Part shown: piece by piece, positions 21,199 through 35,775 of the stretch
Position numbering within the stretch: the stretch's first letter is position 1
Layout of the letters: every line of letters begins with the position of its first letter
Assembly: GCA_947683625.1 (NCBI GenBank)
Contig: CANTUR010000418.1
Span: forward strand, 372,001-436,000
Source of the DNA: Mallotus nudiflorus
Taxonomy: Eukaryota; Streptophyta; Magnoliopsida; Malpighiales; Euphorbiaceae
Length of the DNA: 64,000 nt
Direction of reading: 5' to 3'
Made by a program: the position numbers and the translations under genes
Notes under the pieces: generated by a model
The model's database searches: none
What the model was told of the DNA's origin: nothing
Seen by the model: the letters and a program-made list of their open reading frames with translations, nothing else

Positions 21199-22401
21199 AA
21201 TAATTTTGTAAAATGTCTGTTGAATATATATATATATATATATGAGAATTTTTATATGATGATATCATAATAAAGTTGAATATATAAATTTAAATATGCT
21301 CATGAATTTTACTCAATAGCATGATTATTTATTTTATTATTATTAAGGAATTTTGGAAATGCTTTAGCTTGACTTCATTTATTTATTTATGAGATTTATA
21401 TATTTTGGAGAAAATGGTAAAACGTGCTACCTAGTGGGTGTCACTAGGACCACGCGTGCACTGGTAAAAACTTGAGTATGTTATGTATTGGTTTTGGCTC
21501 AATGGAACTTGATCTCTCAGACAGTGTTATGATTTTGGTTTGGTGGAGCTTAATCTTTCGGGCAGTATGTGGATTGAGCTCGGTGGAGCATGTTCTCTCA
21601 AGGAGTGTATAAATTGAACTCGGTTGAGGTTGTTATCTCTGGTCAGAATTGAGATGTAATTCGATTGAGTTTGTTTTCTTGAAACATCATTAGAGGATTG
21701 TGGTTTAATGTTCTACCATGATTTCCATTAAAGAATGTATTTCATATGATTTTCAAAAGAGAAAATTTGTATATACAGATTTATGGATTTTGGAAGAACC
21801 TACAATGAAAAGTAAATTTTTAACAAAATAAATGATTTTTAAATATTTATTTATTTAACGGATTTATTGGTTTTACATAAGTGTTTAAAGCCAACATGAA
21901 TTTTATAACATTTATTCATTCAGTGAGATCTAACTCTCCTCAACTATTTTTTAGGATCTTAGGAGTCTACTATTAACGGTTCTTCTCTGTGCCAAACTCA
22001 TTCTTCACCGGCTGTTTAATGTAGGTTATTGTAATGTTATTAATGTTTATGGATTAATTTAGTTAATTTAGACACCACAGTAGTTTAAAGGAATTGTTGT
22101 TGTTGTGTTGTATTAGTATTTGTATTGTATTATAACATGTATCTTGATATACTTGAGTTGAGATGTTGATTATTATGTTGATATTAGAGAAGTTGTGATT
22201 ATTATAAATTTTTCGGAGTGTTATTTGAATTATGCAAGTTTTAGTTTGTATAGAAAACTCTACTGAAATTTTTATTAGAATTGTTAAGTTGGATAATGTT
22301 TTGTTTTGAAAATTTTTTAAGGTTTACTATGGGTTTTGAAAATTTCATACTTTCTCATTTCCTAGTGCTGATCACATGTTCTTGAAGTTTAGGTCGTGAC
22401 A
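21199..22401 (+). mobile_element. older LTR-like sequence C, right part
   Basis: Continues the array spacer interrupted at 13973 ('taattttgtaaaatgtctgttg'). It carries the CCTAGT...ACTAGG hairpin (21430-21448). Three or four degenerate 'gagctcggtggag..tctctc' repeats follow (about 21490-21660). An acceptor CAACTATTTTTTAG ends at 21954, about 20-25 nt after a CTAAC. The sequence ends at GGTCGTGACA (22401). No coding potential. Confidence 0.65.
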
Positions 22402-25400
22402 ATAAAAAAATAATTTTAAATGTTCATATCTAAAAGTTAATATTTTTGTTAAATTTTTAATATGTTTAACTTATATGTTATCAAATAATAATTATGAATA
22501 ATAAAATTAGAAATAATAAATAATTTACTTATTAATAATGAAATAATAAAATTTACTAATTTGAACTGAGAGATATTTTTACTTTTAAAGTAATCTGTTT
22601 AAATAAAAATACATTGTTGTTTCAATTCTTATTTGTGACTTTTTTTTATGACTTTAAACAAGTTTAAAAGATTTTAAAAATATAAAATATAAATTAAAAT
22701 TATTCATTAAAAATTAAAAATAAATTATTTATTAAATAAATTTATAATATATTTAATAAAAATTATAATTGTATTCATATAATACATTTTTAAAATATTT
22801 ATATTTTATATACATGGAAAATTTATGTACTGTATATCTGATATCAACCTATTGATATATTAAAATACGAGTTAGCTCACCAAATTTTTATTCAACTTAT
22901 TTGTAAGCTAATGATTCAACTTATTTATAAGTTTTATAAGCTGAGTTTTACAAAAGTTTGAACCCAATTCAAATATTAGATAAATTTAAATATATACATC
23001 CAAACGAGCTTTTACTAAATTAAGCTCTGAGTAAGTTATTAGCTATTCAATTCATTTGTAGCTCTACCTATAATTTTACCATATATACTATAATAAAAAA
23101 AATTAAAAGATAATTTTATTATATATATGCTGCAATAAAAGTTAAGGATGTCAAAATTGTGGTCGACTTTTCATTTATTATGGCTTCTTTCTAAAAGGGT
23201 ATTGCTTCCTAAATACAATTGGAAAAATTACACTGAGCACTTAGGTTTGACGAAGTTTTTTCAAAAATATGAACCGCTTCTTTTTTTCTTTGTTCATGTT
23301 TAACCCTTTGCTTTTCATTTTTTTTTTTTTTTTTTACGATTTTTTCTTATTTTTGTTATTGTTCTTGTTCTTCTTATTATTATCACTCTTATTATTCCAT
23401 AACTATTTTATTTTTGATATTATTCTACTTTTATAAAAAAAAAAAAAAAAGCCAAGGTGCAAATTTAAGAGAATAAAAATAATATTATTTTTATATATTT
23501 TTTATTGTTTTTGTTGGTTTATTTCAGTTTTATGAGGTTATTTTTTTGATTATTTTTTGTTGTTTTTGGTTAGTTTATTTTCAATTTTATGTGGATTTTT
23601 TAAGTTATTTTTCTGATTGTTTTGGTGGTTATTTTTTATTACTTTGATTGGTTCATTTTTAGTTTTATGAAGTTGTATTCTGGTTAATTTTTGTTGTTTT
23701 TCTTGTTGTTTTTGTGGTTATTTTGGTTTGTTCATTTCATATTTTATGAGGTTGTTTTTTGTTGATTTATTTTCAGTTTTATAAAATTATTTTTGGTTGT
23801 TTAGGCATTTTTTTTTTCTAGTTGTTTTTCTATATTGTATTAATGAGTTTGAAGAAGAAGTAAAGTTATTAAGACAATGTGATTAAAAAAAAACTAAAAA
23901 ATAAAAGATTTGTAAATAAAGAAAAAAAAAAGAGAAGAAAAAGACAGAAAAGTAAGACAATATGAATAAAAAAATGAAAATAGAGGAGAAGAAAAAAATA
24001 AAAGATTTGCAAATAAAGAGAAAAAAAAAGAAGAAAAGATAATATAATTGAAAGAAAAAAATGGAAAAAAAATGAGAAAAAAAAAGCAAAAAGATTTGTA
24101 GATAAAAAAAAAAGACATGAGAGGAGAAGAGGAAGTAAGACTGTATTTAAAAATAAAACTTTTAAAACAAAGTTTTATTAAAAAAATAAAACTTTGACTC
24201 CTTTAATTTAGTTTGCCGCCAAACCCAATGTTTTTTTTTTTTCATTTTTGTTTTCCACTTTTCACTTTTGTCATGCTTTTGGCCCTGTGTTTTCATTTTT
24301 AATTTTGGTATTTTCTTTTTTTTTTATAATTTTTTTACCTATTTATTATTTTTAAAATTATTTTTAATTGAAGTTGATTGTATGTATTTTTTTTAATTTT
24401 GAAATTTACTATTATTTATAATATAAAAATTAAGCTAATTAAACTAAAAATTATCCACAATCTTCAATAATTATTTTTTTCATAATTATTTAGAATTTAA
24501 AAATTAAACTAATTAAACTAAAAATTACTCATAGTATTCAATAATCATTTTTTAATAAAAATAACAAAAAATTATGAAATATGTCAAATAAATAATTATT
24601 TTTATTATTGATACTAATAAAAGTAAAAATTATATTTATGGTCTTAATTTTATTATTAATAATTAAAAAATAACAAACAGTTACAAAAATTAACACAAAT
24701 CAACAAACATCGACAATGCAATTTTTTGTTGCTTTTGTTAATTTTAGTTATTTTTTGTTGTTTCCGTTATTATTTTCAATTGTTTTTATTGTTTTTGGTT
24801 GTTTATATTTATTAATTTTTGTTGAAAATAAAAAAAATTACAACAAAAAAATTAAGAAATATCAAAAAATTATTATTTTTATAATTAATACTAATAAAAG
24901 TAAAAATTTTATTTATGACCTTAATTTTATTATTAATAATGAAAAAATAATTTAAAAATCAACAACAATTAACAACTGTAAAATTTTATTTTTTGTTGTT
25001 TCGGCTTGTTGATTTTTTTTAATTTTTTTAATTTTTTTTGTTGATGTTACAAATACATCACAATAATTATAAATTTGTTACTTATTGATGATCAATAAGT
25101 ATCAAATATTTTTTTTTAAATAAAGTTGTTAGATATTGTAATAAACAAATTAAACTAAAAAAATATATTCTTTATTCTTTAAAAATATAAAAGGAGAAAT
25201 TTTTTTTTATTTATTGTTGTTACAAAAGTTGAAGTTATTTACTATTTTGTTTAACAACAATTGAAGATGTTTAGTTCATAAGTATTTATTTGAAAAAAAA
25301 AAGTTTTAAGAGAACAAAATATTAAGAAAAAAAAGTAAACATTGAGAATAAAATGAAGAAAATATTTTAAAAATAAAAAAATATTAAGCAAAAGAATTGA

Positions 25401-26390
25401 GAAAAAGAAATGAAGACAATAAAAAAATATTGAAAAACAATATAAAGATAGTACCATAAAAATAAAAAAAAATATTGAGAAAAAAATTGATAAAGACAGC
25501 AGACAAAATGTTGAGTAAAAAAAAATATTGAAAAAAAAAATGTAGACTGTATAAAGTGAAAAAATGTTGAAAAAATAAATAAATAAAATGTTAAGAAAAG
25601 TTAAAAAATTAGTAAAAAAAATGTTAGAAAAAAAAGTCAACCCTAAAATAAAGATGTTAAAAGAAATTATCTATATTTTAAAAAAATTTAAAAGTTAGTT
25701 TTAAAAATTTTTCCCCTAAACGCATTTTTTAAATTTTGACTCATTGATTTATTTGTGAAAATTTCCCTATTTTTAGAAACATTTTCACTTTTGTGAGTTT
25801 TGTGAACAAGTCCTAATACAATTCCATGCATTAACACTATGTTACACAAAGGCCCATGGACCCTTTTAAAATGCCCTATAAACTCCAAATTTCATCGCAA
25901 AACTTTGTGCTTCTAGTAAACAATCACTAAGGCCCATAAGACTTGATTGGGTTATTGACCCTTTGATTTGAGGTTTGTAATGTGAGATGCATCTACCAAA
26001 ATTCAAATGGAATTTTTAATCAAGAAATGAAAAGAAAAGCTATGATACATTACATTATTTTTCCAGTTTTGAGTAGGCAAGGTTATGGGTTGACATTCTT
26101 GTAAAATTTTATGCTTTTTGTTTTTTTTTACTAATTTTGTATACTTTAATTACCTTTTTATAAATTCTTTTATTTCAGGAAAATCTTAATTTATATTTCG
26201 GGGCACAATACTATAATTTTTTTTTGAAAAAAATTGTTAAATATGATTGGATTTCACTAATTAATATACAAAGGGATAAATTATTTTGTTTTATATTGCC
26301 ATTTAGTTTTTGGGGAACAAGATTCACATTGGTTTATGCTTGAAATGTTGTGCACCAAATAGATAGTTGTTGATTTACACACCCATGTCA
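22402..26390. other. AT-rich intergenic DNA with degenerate minisatellites
   Basis: No gene is supportable. 23500-23810 holds degenerate 60-75-bp repeats around 'cagttttatgaggtta'. About 24400-24550 has two ~77-bp copies of 'aattaaactaaaaatta...cataatatt-like' sequence. 24560-24720 and 24835-24985 are copies at about 277-bp spacing. 23880-24140 and 25290-25640 are purine-rich on the plus strand, which produces the long Phe/Leu-rich minus-strand frames; these are compositional artefacts. Confidence 0.7.
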
Positions 26391-29300
26391 GTAAGGGGGA
26401 TATGCTCTTAATCACAAATTCCTAAACCCTAACCCTAACATAACAAAACCAAAAGGTTTTGCCTAAATTAGAGTAACAAATTAAGACAAAACTTGCCATC
26501 AGCTTCAGCAGTTTGCTCCAACCCAATTCAACAAGAACAACTTTGAACATTTTTATTTTATTTTCTTACATCAATTGTTAATTGTAATCAGTAGATTGTT
26601 ATGTTCAAGTTGCTTGTGGTAGTGTAAGATTCTTTGTCTCATCTCTTGGATGGATATGATATTGGGAAAGGAGGTTGTACCAATCTTGTTTTTTTTTAAG
26701 TTGAAGCAAGATCAAAATGTCAAAATGAACATGCTATTGAATCCAGAAGCCAAAGAGAATCTTCTTCTGCTAATATATTTATTTATACATGCATAATGCT
26801 AATAGCCCATTAAACAATATAATTTATGGCTATATTAATCCAAGTCCTTATTTTAATTTGCACATAGAATTTTAATAGAATATGAGTTTATAGAATGATT
26901 GGAGAATTTGGTTTTCCAAATTGAAGACACCTTTTTGCCATTACCTCTAAATCAAAGCCTATTTTATTGATTAAAAAATTAAATATCTGTTCATTAAATT
27001 GATTTTTAATGAGGTGTTAATTATTTAGCATAAATTTGAAAAAACAGAAAAAAAAAATAAAGTCGAAAATATATATATGTAGGCTACTATGGCTTAGAGT
27101 AGAAGAGGACATTCTAATAATTAATAAAGGTAAATAAGTCTTATGCTTATTATATATGCACCTCATCTTAACATTTGGATATAATTAATAATATAAAATA
27201 TTCAACCAACAATTGTTAGATTACAGCTTAAAATTTTTTTACTGTATTTATAGTTCAATCCTATCCAATTATATAGACTCTAAAATAGTTGAGATAAAAA
27301 TAAAATAAAATAAGATAAAATATCCGACGATTTATTTTTTTTTCTGTTGGGTGTTGAATGGATCGCAAATGTTGGAAAAACTAATACATTTATGGTCTTC
27401 TAATCTGAGGTTTAGAATAAACATCTCTATCACATTTGAATTGGGAATATTAGTGATATTTTATCAAAAATTTTTGAATATATATATATATATATATATA
27501 AGTGCTAGATAAGTATATATTTAAAATATTTTATATTTAATCAATATATCTTATATGTTACACCTTTAATTATTGACTATAATATAGAAAAGAGAATTTT
27601 TTTTTAATTTAAGATGCATTTTTAAAAGGCGAACAAATGGCCATATGGAATTTATAAGTATAGATTAGAATTTCTCTTTGAAACACAGACAGTATGGATA
27701 TGTGGGCCTTAAATTTTCATTTTCACTAATTTATTATATTTAACATAAACATATAGTGTAAAAAATTATAATTTCTGTCTCTTATGAGTAAATCAAGTGA
27801 TAAAAGGTGTGGACATTTTATTTAAGAGATCGTGAATCAAATTTTTCACTTTCTATTTCCTACCTTATGGTATAGAGATTTAACTTTTTAATTTAATTGA
27901 AAAAAAAATTAATTTCTTGATTTTTTACTGCCAATTGCAATTTAAAAAAAAATAAATAAATATAGATTTTCTTTGGGTCTCTTGAATCGTAACTTGTGCA
28001 TCTTTTAGCATAGGAAAGGAGGATTTTCAAAATTAATGTTTTCTTAATTTTAATCTAAAGTTGGGCTTATTCTATAATTGTTGCAGCTTCCAAGGCTGTA
28101 GACAACAATAATTAGCAGGATCCAACTTTCCAAGAAAAACGCTGCAATTTTGCAAGTCAATTGCAAAGTACTCGATTCTTTATGATAGAAAAATGTAAAT
28201 ATTAATTAATTAATTGCCCTAGACAATATTCCGTTTGTTCAGGATTTTGATGGATTGTATGCCACAAACCTAAACATATTTCCCGCAACATTTCACCTTA
28301 TAAATATTAATTGCAATAAAAATTTTCTTCGAGTCTAATATGGGGTGCCCTTTAAATTATCTGAAAAAAAAATAGCCACGTAATAATTATTAAAAAAACT
28401 ACATGATTTTTAATTAATTTGAATATTTCTATTATAATATAGTAATAAAAAAAAATAAAACGTACTTACAAATATGAAGAATACTACTAATATATCATAT
28501 CAAATATTGTTACGTTTATTATCAATTACATTACGAAGATGATGTTTAAAAATTCGAACTGTAATATATACATTTACTTTAAATAATTGATAGAATATTT
28601 TTACCGTTTTTATGGTTCTACCCTAATAGTTCAACAAAAAAAATTGTCATATACATTAATAAAATTTAACACAAGCAATACCAATTTTCTAGAAAAACCC
28701 ACTTGCAATAAGATTTTGTTTAATGAATTTTAAGAAACAACATTGCTATTGCTATTGATGAGAACCATAGACTCATATCAAATGAAGTGACTTATGCTTC
28801 CAATTGCAATATATTTTAGGTACTACAATACTTTCTCAACTAGGTATGTGAATTCCGTGTAGATTTCTTTGCTAGCAAGTTTGTAGTTCAAATTATTGAA
28901 ATAAGGAATCGATATATGACGTGTTAGGCTAAGTGAATATATATAGTCAAAGATATATTATTGAAATAATCTCAAAGTTACTTGAGTTGAATTTAAAGAG
29001 ATGATTTTATCGTCAAAAATCGCATAAACGTGGAGAATTTTTACAATAATTTTAACCTTTAATGACTTGAAAAGAAGTTAATAATATTAAGTTATTTATA
29101 TGTTATTAGATTTTAGTTTTTATTATTTTAATTAAATTTTTATTATTAGTCTTTCAACTCATTAATTAACATGACTACTCTATAAACATGGAATGCTACT
29201 AACACTCTATTTTGAACCAAAAGCTGTTAAATGCTCGAAGGCTACTTGAAAATAATGGACTCCCATATAACTTTTGATTGCCGATTGTTAATGAGGTAGG

Positions 29301-32210
29301 GTTTGAATTTTACTACTCTTAGATTTGGAAATAAATTTTAACCAATTTAAAAAGAAAAAAATTAGCCATTTAAAAAAAAAAAAAGAAAAAAACTATTGGT
29401 ATTATATAGTCATTAATATTTAGATAATTAAAATGATTTTAATGCAATAACAAACTATAGAGCACATATTTGATGTAATGACATTTTTTCTTGATAAAAA
29501 AATATTAAAAAGCTCAAAACTAACATTCTAAGCATTTCATTTCTCATATATATATACATTAAGCATTTCAACTTGACTAAAAAATAAAAATAATTGTTTA
29601 TTTTATTTTATGCCAGACTGTAATACTCCAAATCCAATAGTGAAGAAATTGACAAAAGAAAACATGAAGGTGGTGGTGACTTATAATGATGCTTTTGGCA
29701 ACTTTGACACGTGAATAACATCTTAAACATAAAAAGACATACAAATTTTAACAAAAAAGATTTATATATGTGAAGATGGAAACATATACAGTTGAAGGTA
29801 TAGATTGATTGGCTGTAGATGAAATTAGGGTTTTAAGTATGCTACAACCCTATATTAATTCCCACCACAAAATGAAAAGAGGGCCACAGACCATGGTGGC
29901 ATACCAAGTTAATGGATTTATTTTTTTAATACAAATTTCATATATATTCTAAATTTTAATACATTGTAAAATAAAAGATAATTATCTTTTTTTTAATTTG
30001 ATAATCATAAAATATTAAATTTTATATTTTAAAATATTTTTAAAGAGAAATTACCCTTTACTAAAGCTGTTATTTATTAATCACCACTAAAATTGGGTTT
30101 ACTAAGTACAAAATCCCAGTTGGGGATTTTGAAGACACAATTTCACGTGCTTATTGAACAATGTAAAGAGTTGATGATCAAACATATTTACGAATTAGGT
30201 GGATAAATAATCATTATCGTTCCTTAACATTTTGCAGGAGTTTAAGTGGGATTTAATGATTACGAATGGACATTGCATTGCAATTAGTTAATAATATATG
30301 TTAATTAGGATCTCATGTGATTACATTTTTAACCGTAAGTACGTACCATTGATGTTGACGTGGCCTATTATTATCACTGTTTATCCCCTTGTCGGTTCAC
30401 TTCCGATACCACTTGGCTACAACAACAATGCTGGACTTCACTTCTCTACCTATCTCTCTATTCGTGTCTTTCTTCACAAATCAGTCTTCCTTTAACCCTC
30501 CACTACTCCATATGAATTTTCATTATTATTTTCTATATATATATATATATATATATGTATATTAAATGTCGAATTTTCAAGTTATTAAGTCAAAAAATTT
30601 AACAAATATTTATCTTAATATTTGAGTATTTATTCTAAAATATAATATGTCAAATTCTTAAAATTTCTAATTTTTATTAAAGATAAAATATTTATTATAA
30701 TTTTTTAACTAAAATTCTATTATAAATATTCTACTACTACTCAAATTTTAAAATTTTTTATATAATACATACTTTTTTATCTTAAATCACTCGATTATTA
30801 TTCTTAAATCATTAGAAATTCTATTTTTAAAATTTTTTTAAATAAAACATTTTTATATACTCAAAACAAATTCTATTATAGTTGCAAATAATGGCAATAA
30901 ACTAAAACACTATTATTCATACTCAATAGTTATTTAATATTTTTAATTATACTACATTTAAAATACTACTCTTCTTTTTTATTAGAAATTAAAATATGTT
31001 TTTATTCTAATTAAAACATCCACTTTTTATTCAATTAAAATCACATTTTTCTTTTAATTTAACATAAGTAAAAATATCTAATTTATCAATTATATTTTAT
31101 TTTATTTCTCCAGTTATCATTATTATTACTATATATATTCATTTTTATATTTAATTAATTTGTAGTTTTAAATTTATCAAATTTATTTAATAATTATATT
31201 AGAATGTGTATATTATTTAAAAATCATGCAACGCGCAAATTTACGACTAATTATTATTGGTTTGTGTGCAAAAACAATTGTGATTATATTTTTCTGGAAA
31301 TAACTTATTTATTTCAATTATATTATATCAATAATGATAAGTATTTCAATTTTCAGATAGTTGTAGTTATTTATTTTTATTATTTATTTATCAAAACAAT
31401 GTAATATATTATTTTTTTTTTAATATTAAAATAACAATGTATAATTTTTTATTTGAATCACTAATATTCAAAGTGTAGTTTGATTTGGATAGAATTATAA
31501 AAATAATAAATTTATTTAATAATTAATTTAACATATGCCAACAATTTAATGCATATACTAATATTTTAAACTTGAAATATTACTTAAATAATAACAACTC
31601 GAATGACGATACCAAAAGTTTTTGTAAATAAACAGAAATAGTGTGGTTACATATTTGACTTGTCTAAATGGGACGTTCGAATATTGAAAAGAGCCGATTT
31701 TGACTTGAAATGAAAAAGGTAGGTATCAAGCTATATAAATGGGTGCTTTTTGGATATGGCAATTACACCAATGATGATGTTCGTCAACCAGATTTTTCAT
31801 CATAAAATTCTTCTCATCATTACAAAAGCATACATATGATTATTGTTAGATTCAGGAAACTGCTGGTTCTGAAAAATTTTTCCATTAAAGTTGCTCCCCA
31901 CTATACAATAATCAAACCACAAGGGACAATATTGCAGCCATGCACGAACAACCAATTAACACAGTCCATATATCTTCATCGCAAGTTCTATAAATAAATA
32001 TTCTCTTATATATATTTCAAAGGTTCCTTTCTATTAGTTATGCTATACAGTTGAAAATTTTTCTTGTCAAGATTGCAAATGCCAACTGCCTCATCACATG
32101 AGCATAGTGAGACCATCTTATTCTACATATATTGCCATATTAATTGCCGGTCTTTCCATTTCATTTGAAGACCGGCCATATTAATAGCGGGTCTTTCCAT
32201 TTCTTTTGAA

Positions 32211-32257
<47 letters not shown>

Positions 32258-33990
32258 TAATTATTACCTCCACTAAATGTAATTCATCCATTAGAATCTA
32301 TAATATAAATATAAGATAAAGATAAGTATCTTATTTTTATCATTCAAGTGTAAACACTCAGATAATATGTTACGAATCTCACCATATACTTATGAAATGC
32401 TAAAATAGTACAACTTTACTTGTATATAATAATAATAATAAAAAAATAAAACCTAAATGATATATATCATTAAATATGTGCTTTGAATTTTGGGTCTATA
32501 ACATCATTTGTTGAAGTGTAAGTGCATTTGTGATATATTTAGTAGCCAAGTTAAAGAAATTCTCATTCAAAAGGATTTGAGTTGCGTAAGGTATTAAATT
32601 ATTACTTCTTTATTAGAAGGGAGTCCTTGGTGAAATAGGACAATTTATTCCTCTATATATAGAGTTATAATTATATGCATTTAGTGTACCGCATTGACGT
32701 GCCAAAAAAGACATTAAGAGTGCTACATAATATTTTAGGTATAAACTCTTAGGTCTCTCTTTTGATCTTGAGGAACATGTTAATCATATGATTATTTGGA
32801 TGAAATTATTTGAGTTAAAATTATTTGAGTGAGATTATTTGGTTTTGTGAAGGACATGTCAATCTCTTTGATGGATGAGATTATTTAAATGAACTTATTT
32901 GGGTATAATTGGATTTAAAGTTTGAGTAATAATCTCCATATAATTTTCTTATTCTCTTGATTTAGTGCAGTGAATTTGCTTCTCCTTCGTTCTTGGAGGT
33001 AAGCTAGTTTGATTTGCTACAACTACATGATATATGTTATTTTCATAATAAAGAAAAGTTAAATTTCAGCAATTTCAGGACGTGTAATACTTGAAACAAA
33101 ATCATTATAATAAATTGTATTATTTTATATTGTTGAATTTTTGTAATTATTATTTTTTATAATATTTTCATTTCTAGATCAATTAGCAAAAATTATTTTT
33201 ATTTAAATGATATTTTAAATTTAAATTGTGATATAAATAGTCATTTCAAATAATTACTAAAAAATTGTACTATTTTTATAATTTTATCTTATTTAAATCT
33301 AATAAATTTTAAATATTCTAATATTAAAAAAGTACATGAAATTTTTGTCCTTGAATTATTAGATTTGAGCAGTTATGTTTGCATCGGATTTTGATCCAAA
33401 TCAAAATCCTATATATATACTTGGGACCTATGTACTAGTATCTCTTAATTGAAGCATATGGGAAATAATTGCTAGATTAAAATCGTATATTATTTTATAG
33501 TTTATGTACACAATAAGAACAAAAAATTGTCCATATATAAAACTTGGTAACTAGTATTCAAGCCCTAGCTAGCTAGATAACCCAATAAAAAATTAAAGAA
33601 AAATAAAAGCATTAGGTATGCTTAGCAAGCAACAAACCTAAAAGAAAATGGTGTCTAATCAAAGCAAATGGTTGGCATATCCTTCCAAGCACAAAACCAT
33701 TTTCATACTAAGTACAGCCATAACCATAAAAGAAAAGATATAACCAAAAAAACAATTATATGAGAAAAGAAGATATTCCCAAAAATAATTATATATATAT
33801 ATGTTGTCCAAAAATCTCATTTCACCTTTGACATTAAATTCTTATATTTTAGTTATATACATTAAATATTTTCATTTTTATTTTTTTATACATTCGTGTT
33901 TTTAAATTTTATATCATATAGTTGAGTCATTGTATTTTTGTAATTATGTCTAATTACATTCCTATAATTTTTATTTTTACCAATTGAATT
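26391..33990. other. AT-rich intergenic DNA, no gene recognised
   Basis: Scanned for coding and RNA signals without a convincing hit. TA runs occur at 27478-27500, 30534-30557 and 32212-32253. A telomere-like 'ctaaaccctaaccctaac' at about 26427 is only about two and a half units. 32132-32213 is a ~42-bp direct duplication ('gccatattaat..cgggtctttccattt'). The frames at 30298-30495 and 31204-31404 match nothing I know. Confidence 0.6.
32132..32213. repeat. short direct duplication (~42 bp units)
   Basis: 'gccatattaattgccgg...' is repeated immediately as 'gccatattaatagcggg...' with the same 'tctttccatttc' tail, followed by a (TA)n run. Confidence 0.8.
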
Positions 33991-34019
33991 TTTATTATTT
34001 TAAATTTTTTTACTGCAAT

Positions 34020-34412
34020 TAAATTTAAATAATTATATTTTTCATTTTTATCCAATGTTTATATACTAATTTATTAATAAAAATTTATAATATTCAAGAA
34101 ATACGCATATTTTTTAAACAAAAGCAATTTAACGAAGTTTAAATATAAAAATTTAAATAATTACATTTTGCATTTTTATCCAATGTTTATATACTAATTT
34201 ATTAATAAAAAATTTATAATATTCAAGAAATACGCATATTTTTTTAAACAAAAGTAATTAAACGAAGTTTAAATATAAAAAATTAAATAATTATATTATT
34301 CATTTTTATCCAATGTTTATATACTAATTTATTAATAAAAATTTTATAATATTCAAGAAATACGCATATTTTTTAAACAAAAGTAATTTAACGAAGTTTA
34401 AATATAATATTT
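34020..34412. repeat. three tandem ~129-bp units
   Basis: The anchor 'catttttatccaatg' occurs at 34043, 34171 and 34301, giving spacings of 128 and 130. Units include 'caagaaatacgcatatttttt' cut by small length changes, then 'aacgaagttt'. They differ at few positions, so the expansion is fairly recent. No coding frame. Confidence 0.9.
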
Positions 34413-35775
34413 TAATAAGTACTTTTATTTTAATTAAAGTTCAGAAAAAAAATAAAAAGAAATTAAAGAGAAGAAACACGAAAATGCTGCAACGTCAAGA
34501 TCATGAACGAGCTGCTATTATTGGTTATTATTATTTTTTGCACGTCTTTTGATGCCTCTTTCATATTTTTTCTCGTTTTCTTGTGATGATTTGACTCATG
34601 ATTTCACCATTTATTTTCTTTTTTTTTTCCCAATTTTTCCTTTCAACAGCGACAAAACCAGCCCCTCATATCTAAATGATCTTGTAGTACATCCATAACC
34701 ATTCTTCAAAAAGTATAATTCAAATAGATAAAATATATCTATTTATGTTTGATTTATGGAATTGAAAAAAAATCTTAAAAATTTCTCATCAAATGAAATA
34801 AACATATATTCAAAATTAACTGAAACAAATTCAAAATATACATTTATCAGAATAAATTATTAGAGTAAACAACATAGGTATATAGATTATAAAAATGTTT
34901 TAAAAAAATCATGAGAGCAATTATTTGAAAATAAAATTTCTTATTATTTATTTAAGCAACACGTTTTATTTATTGAACCCTTATATTTATATTGTATTTT
35001 ATTAAGTTCTTGGACATTTATTTTTATTTCCATCAAAGACTTTTTTAACTTTATTGACGAGGTTACACATCACTTTTTATTAAAAAACACATATATGTTA
35101 TAAAAATAAATAAAACCTAATTTTTAATACAAATTTTAAAAAATCTCACAGTCTCTTACTCTTCAGATGTTGTAATATTTCATTCCAAATAAAAGGTCTA
35201 AATCCCTAAATCACTTAGAATTATAATGATTGTTGAATACCTTGTATTTTTCTGAATCCTAATGCTCTCATATAACTTTAGTTCAATTCTATTGAAAAAT
35301 TTATTTCATTTTCAAATGAAAGTTTAAATAGAACTCATTTATAAATAAATTTTAAATTCATTTGAGTCAAACACATTTTATCAATAAGAATAAATTTAGT
35401 ATTAAACAATTTTCTTTTCTAGGCTATTCTTCTAACTTAATTACAACTAAAAGGTTGGATCTTCACTATGGGGAGGTTGGGGGTCTTTCAGTTCATGTGC
35501 AGAGGCCGCTGTCTAGAAGCTCTCAGCAGAGAGGAAAGATGATTAAAATTTAGTAGTGAAATTCATATTTGTAATTTTTTTTTTCTTTTTCTTCCTGATA
35601 CTATTCTTTTTGATATTGGAGTGTGAATTTTATGTTAGTGTTCTTCATTTTCTGGAAAAGGAAAGAAAAATATATTAAAAAATTTTCTTTTGAATATTTT
35701 CAATTAATTAATTATATTGTTTTATTAATTTCTTTGACACAGTTAAGTTTTTATTGTTATCTTATTTTTTCCATT
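34413..35775. other. AT-rich intergenic DNA with a small GC-richer island
   Basis: Mostly featureless. 35450-35540 is more complex and GC-richer ('ggggaggttgggggtct'), inside a 63-codon plus-strand frame (35362-35553) that resembles nothing I recognise. 34965-35055 is an inverted member of the dispersed repeat described at 35776-36142. Confidence 0.5.

Noticed and set aside
23883..24118. Phe-rich minus-strand frames that look like membrane proteins
   Set aside because: Products of a purine tract read in reverse (TTT/TTC codons); no real gene signal. The same holds for 25251-25640.
26420..26440. Telomere-like CCCTAA repeats
   Set aside because: Only about two and a half units; too short to be an interstitial telomere, and AAACCCTAA is common near plant promoters.
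30298..30495. 65-codon plus-strand frame
   Set aside because: No homology that I recognise; probably chance in AT-rich DNA.
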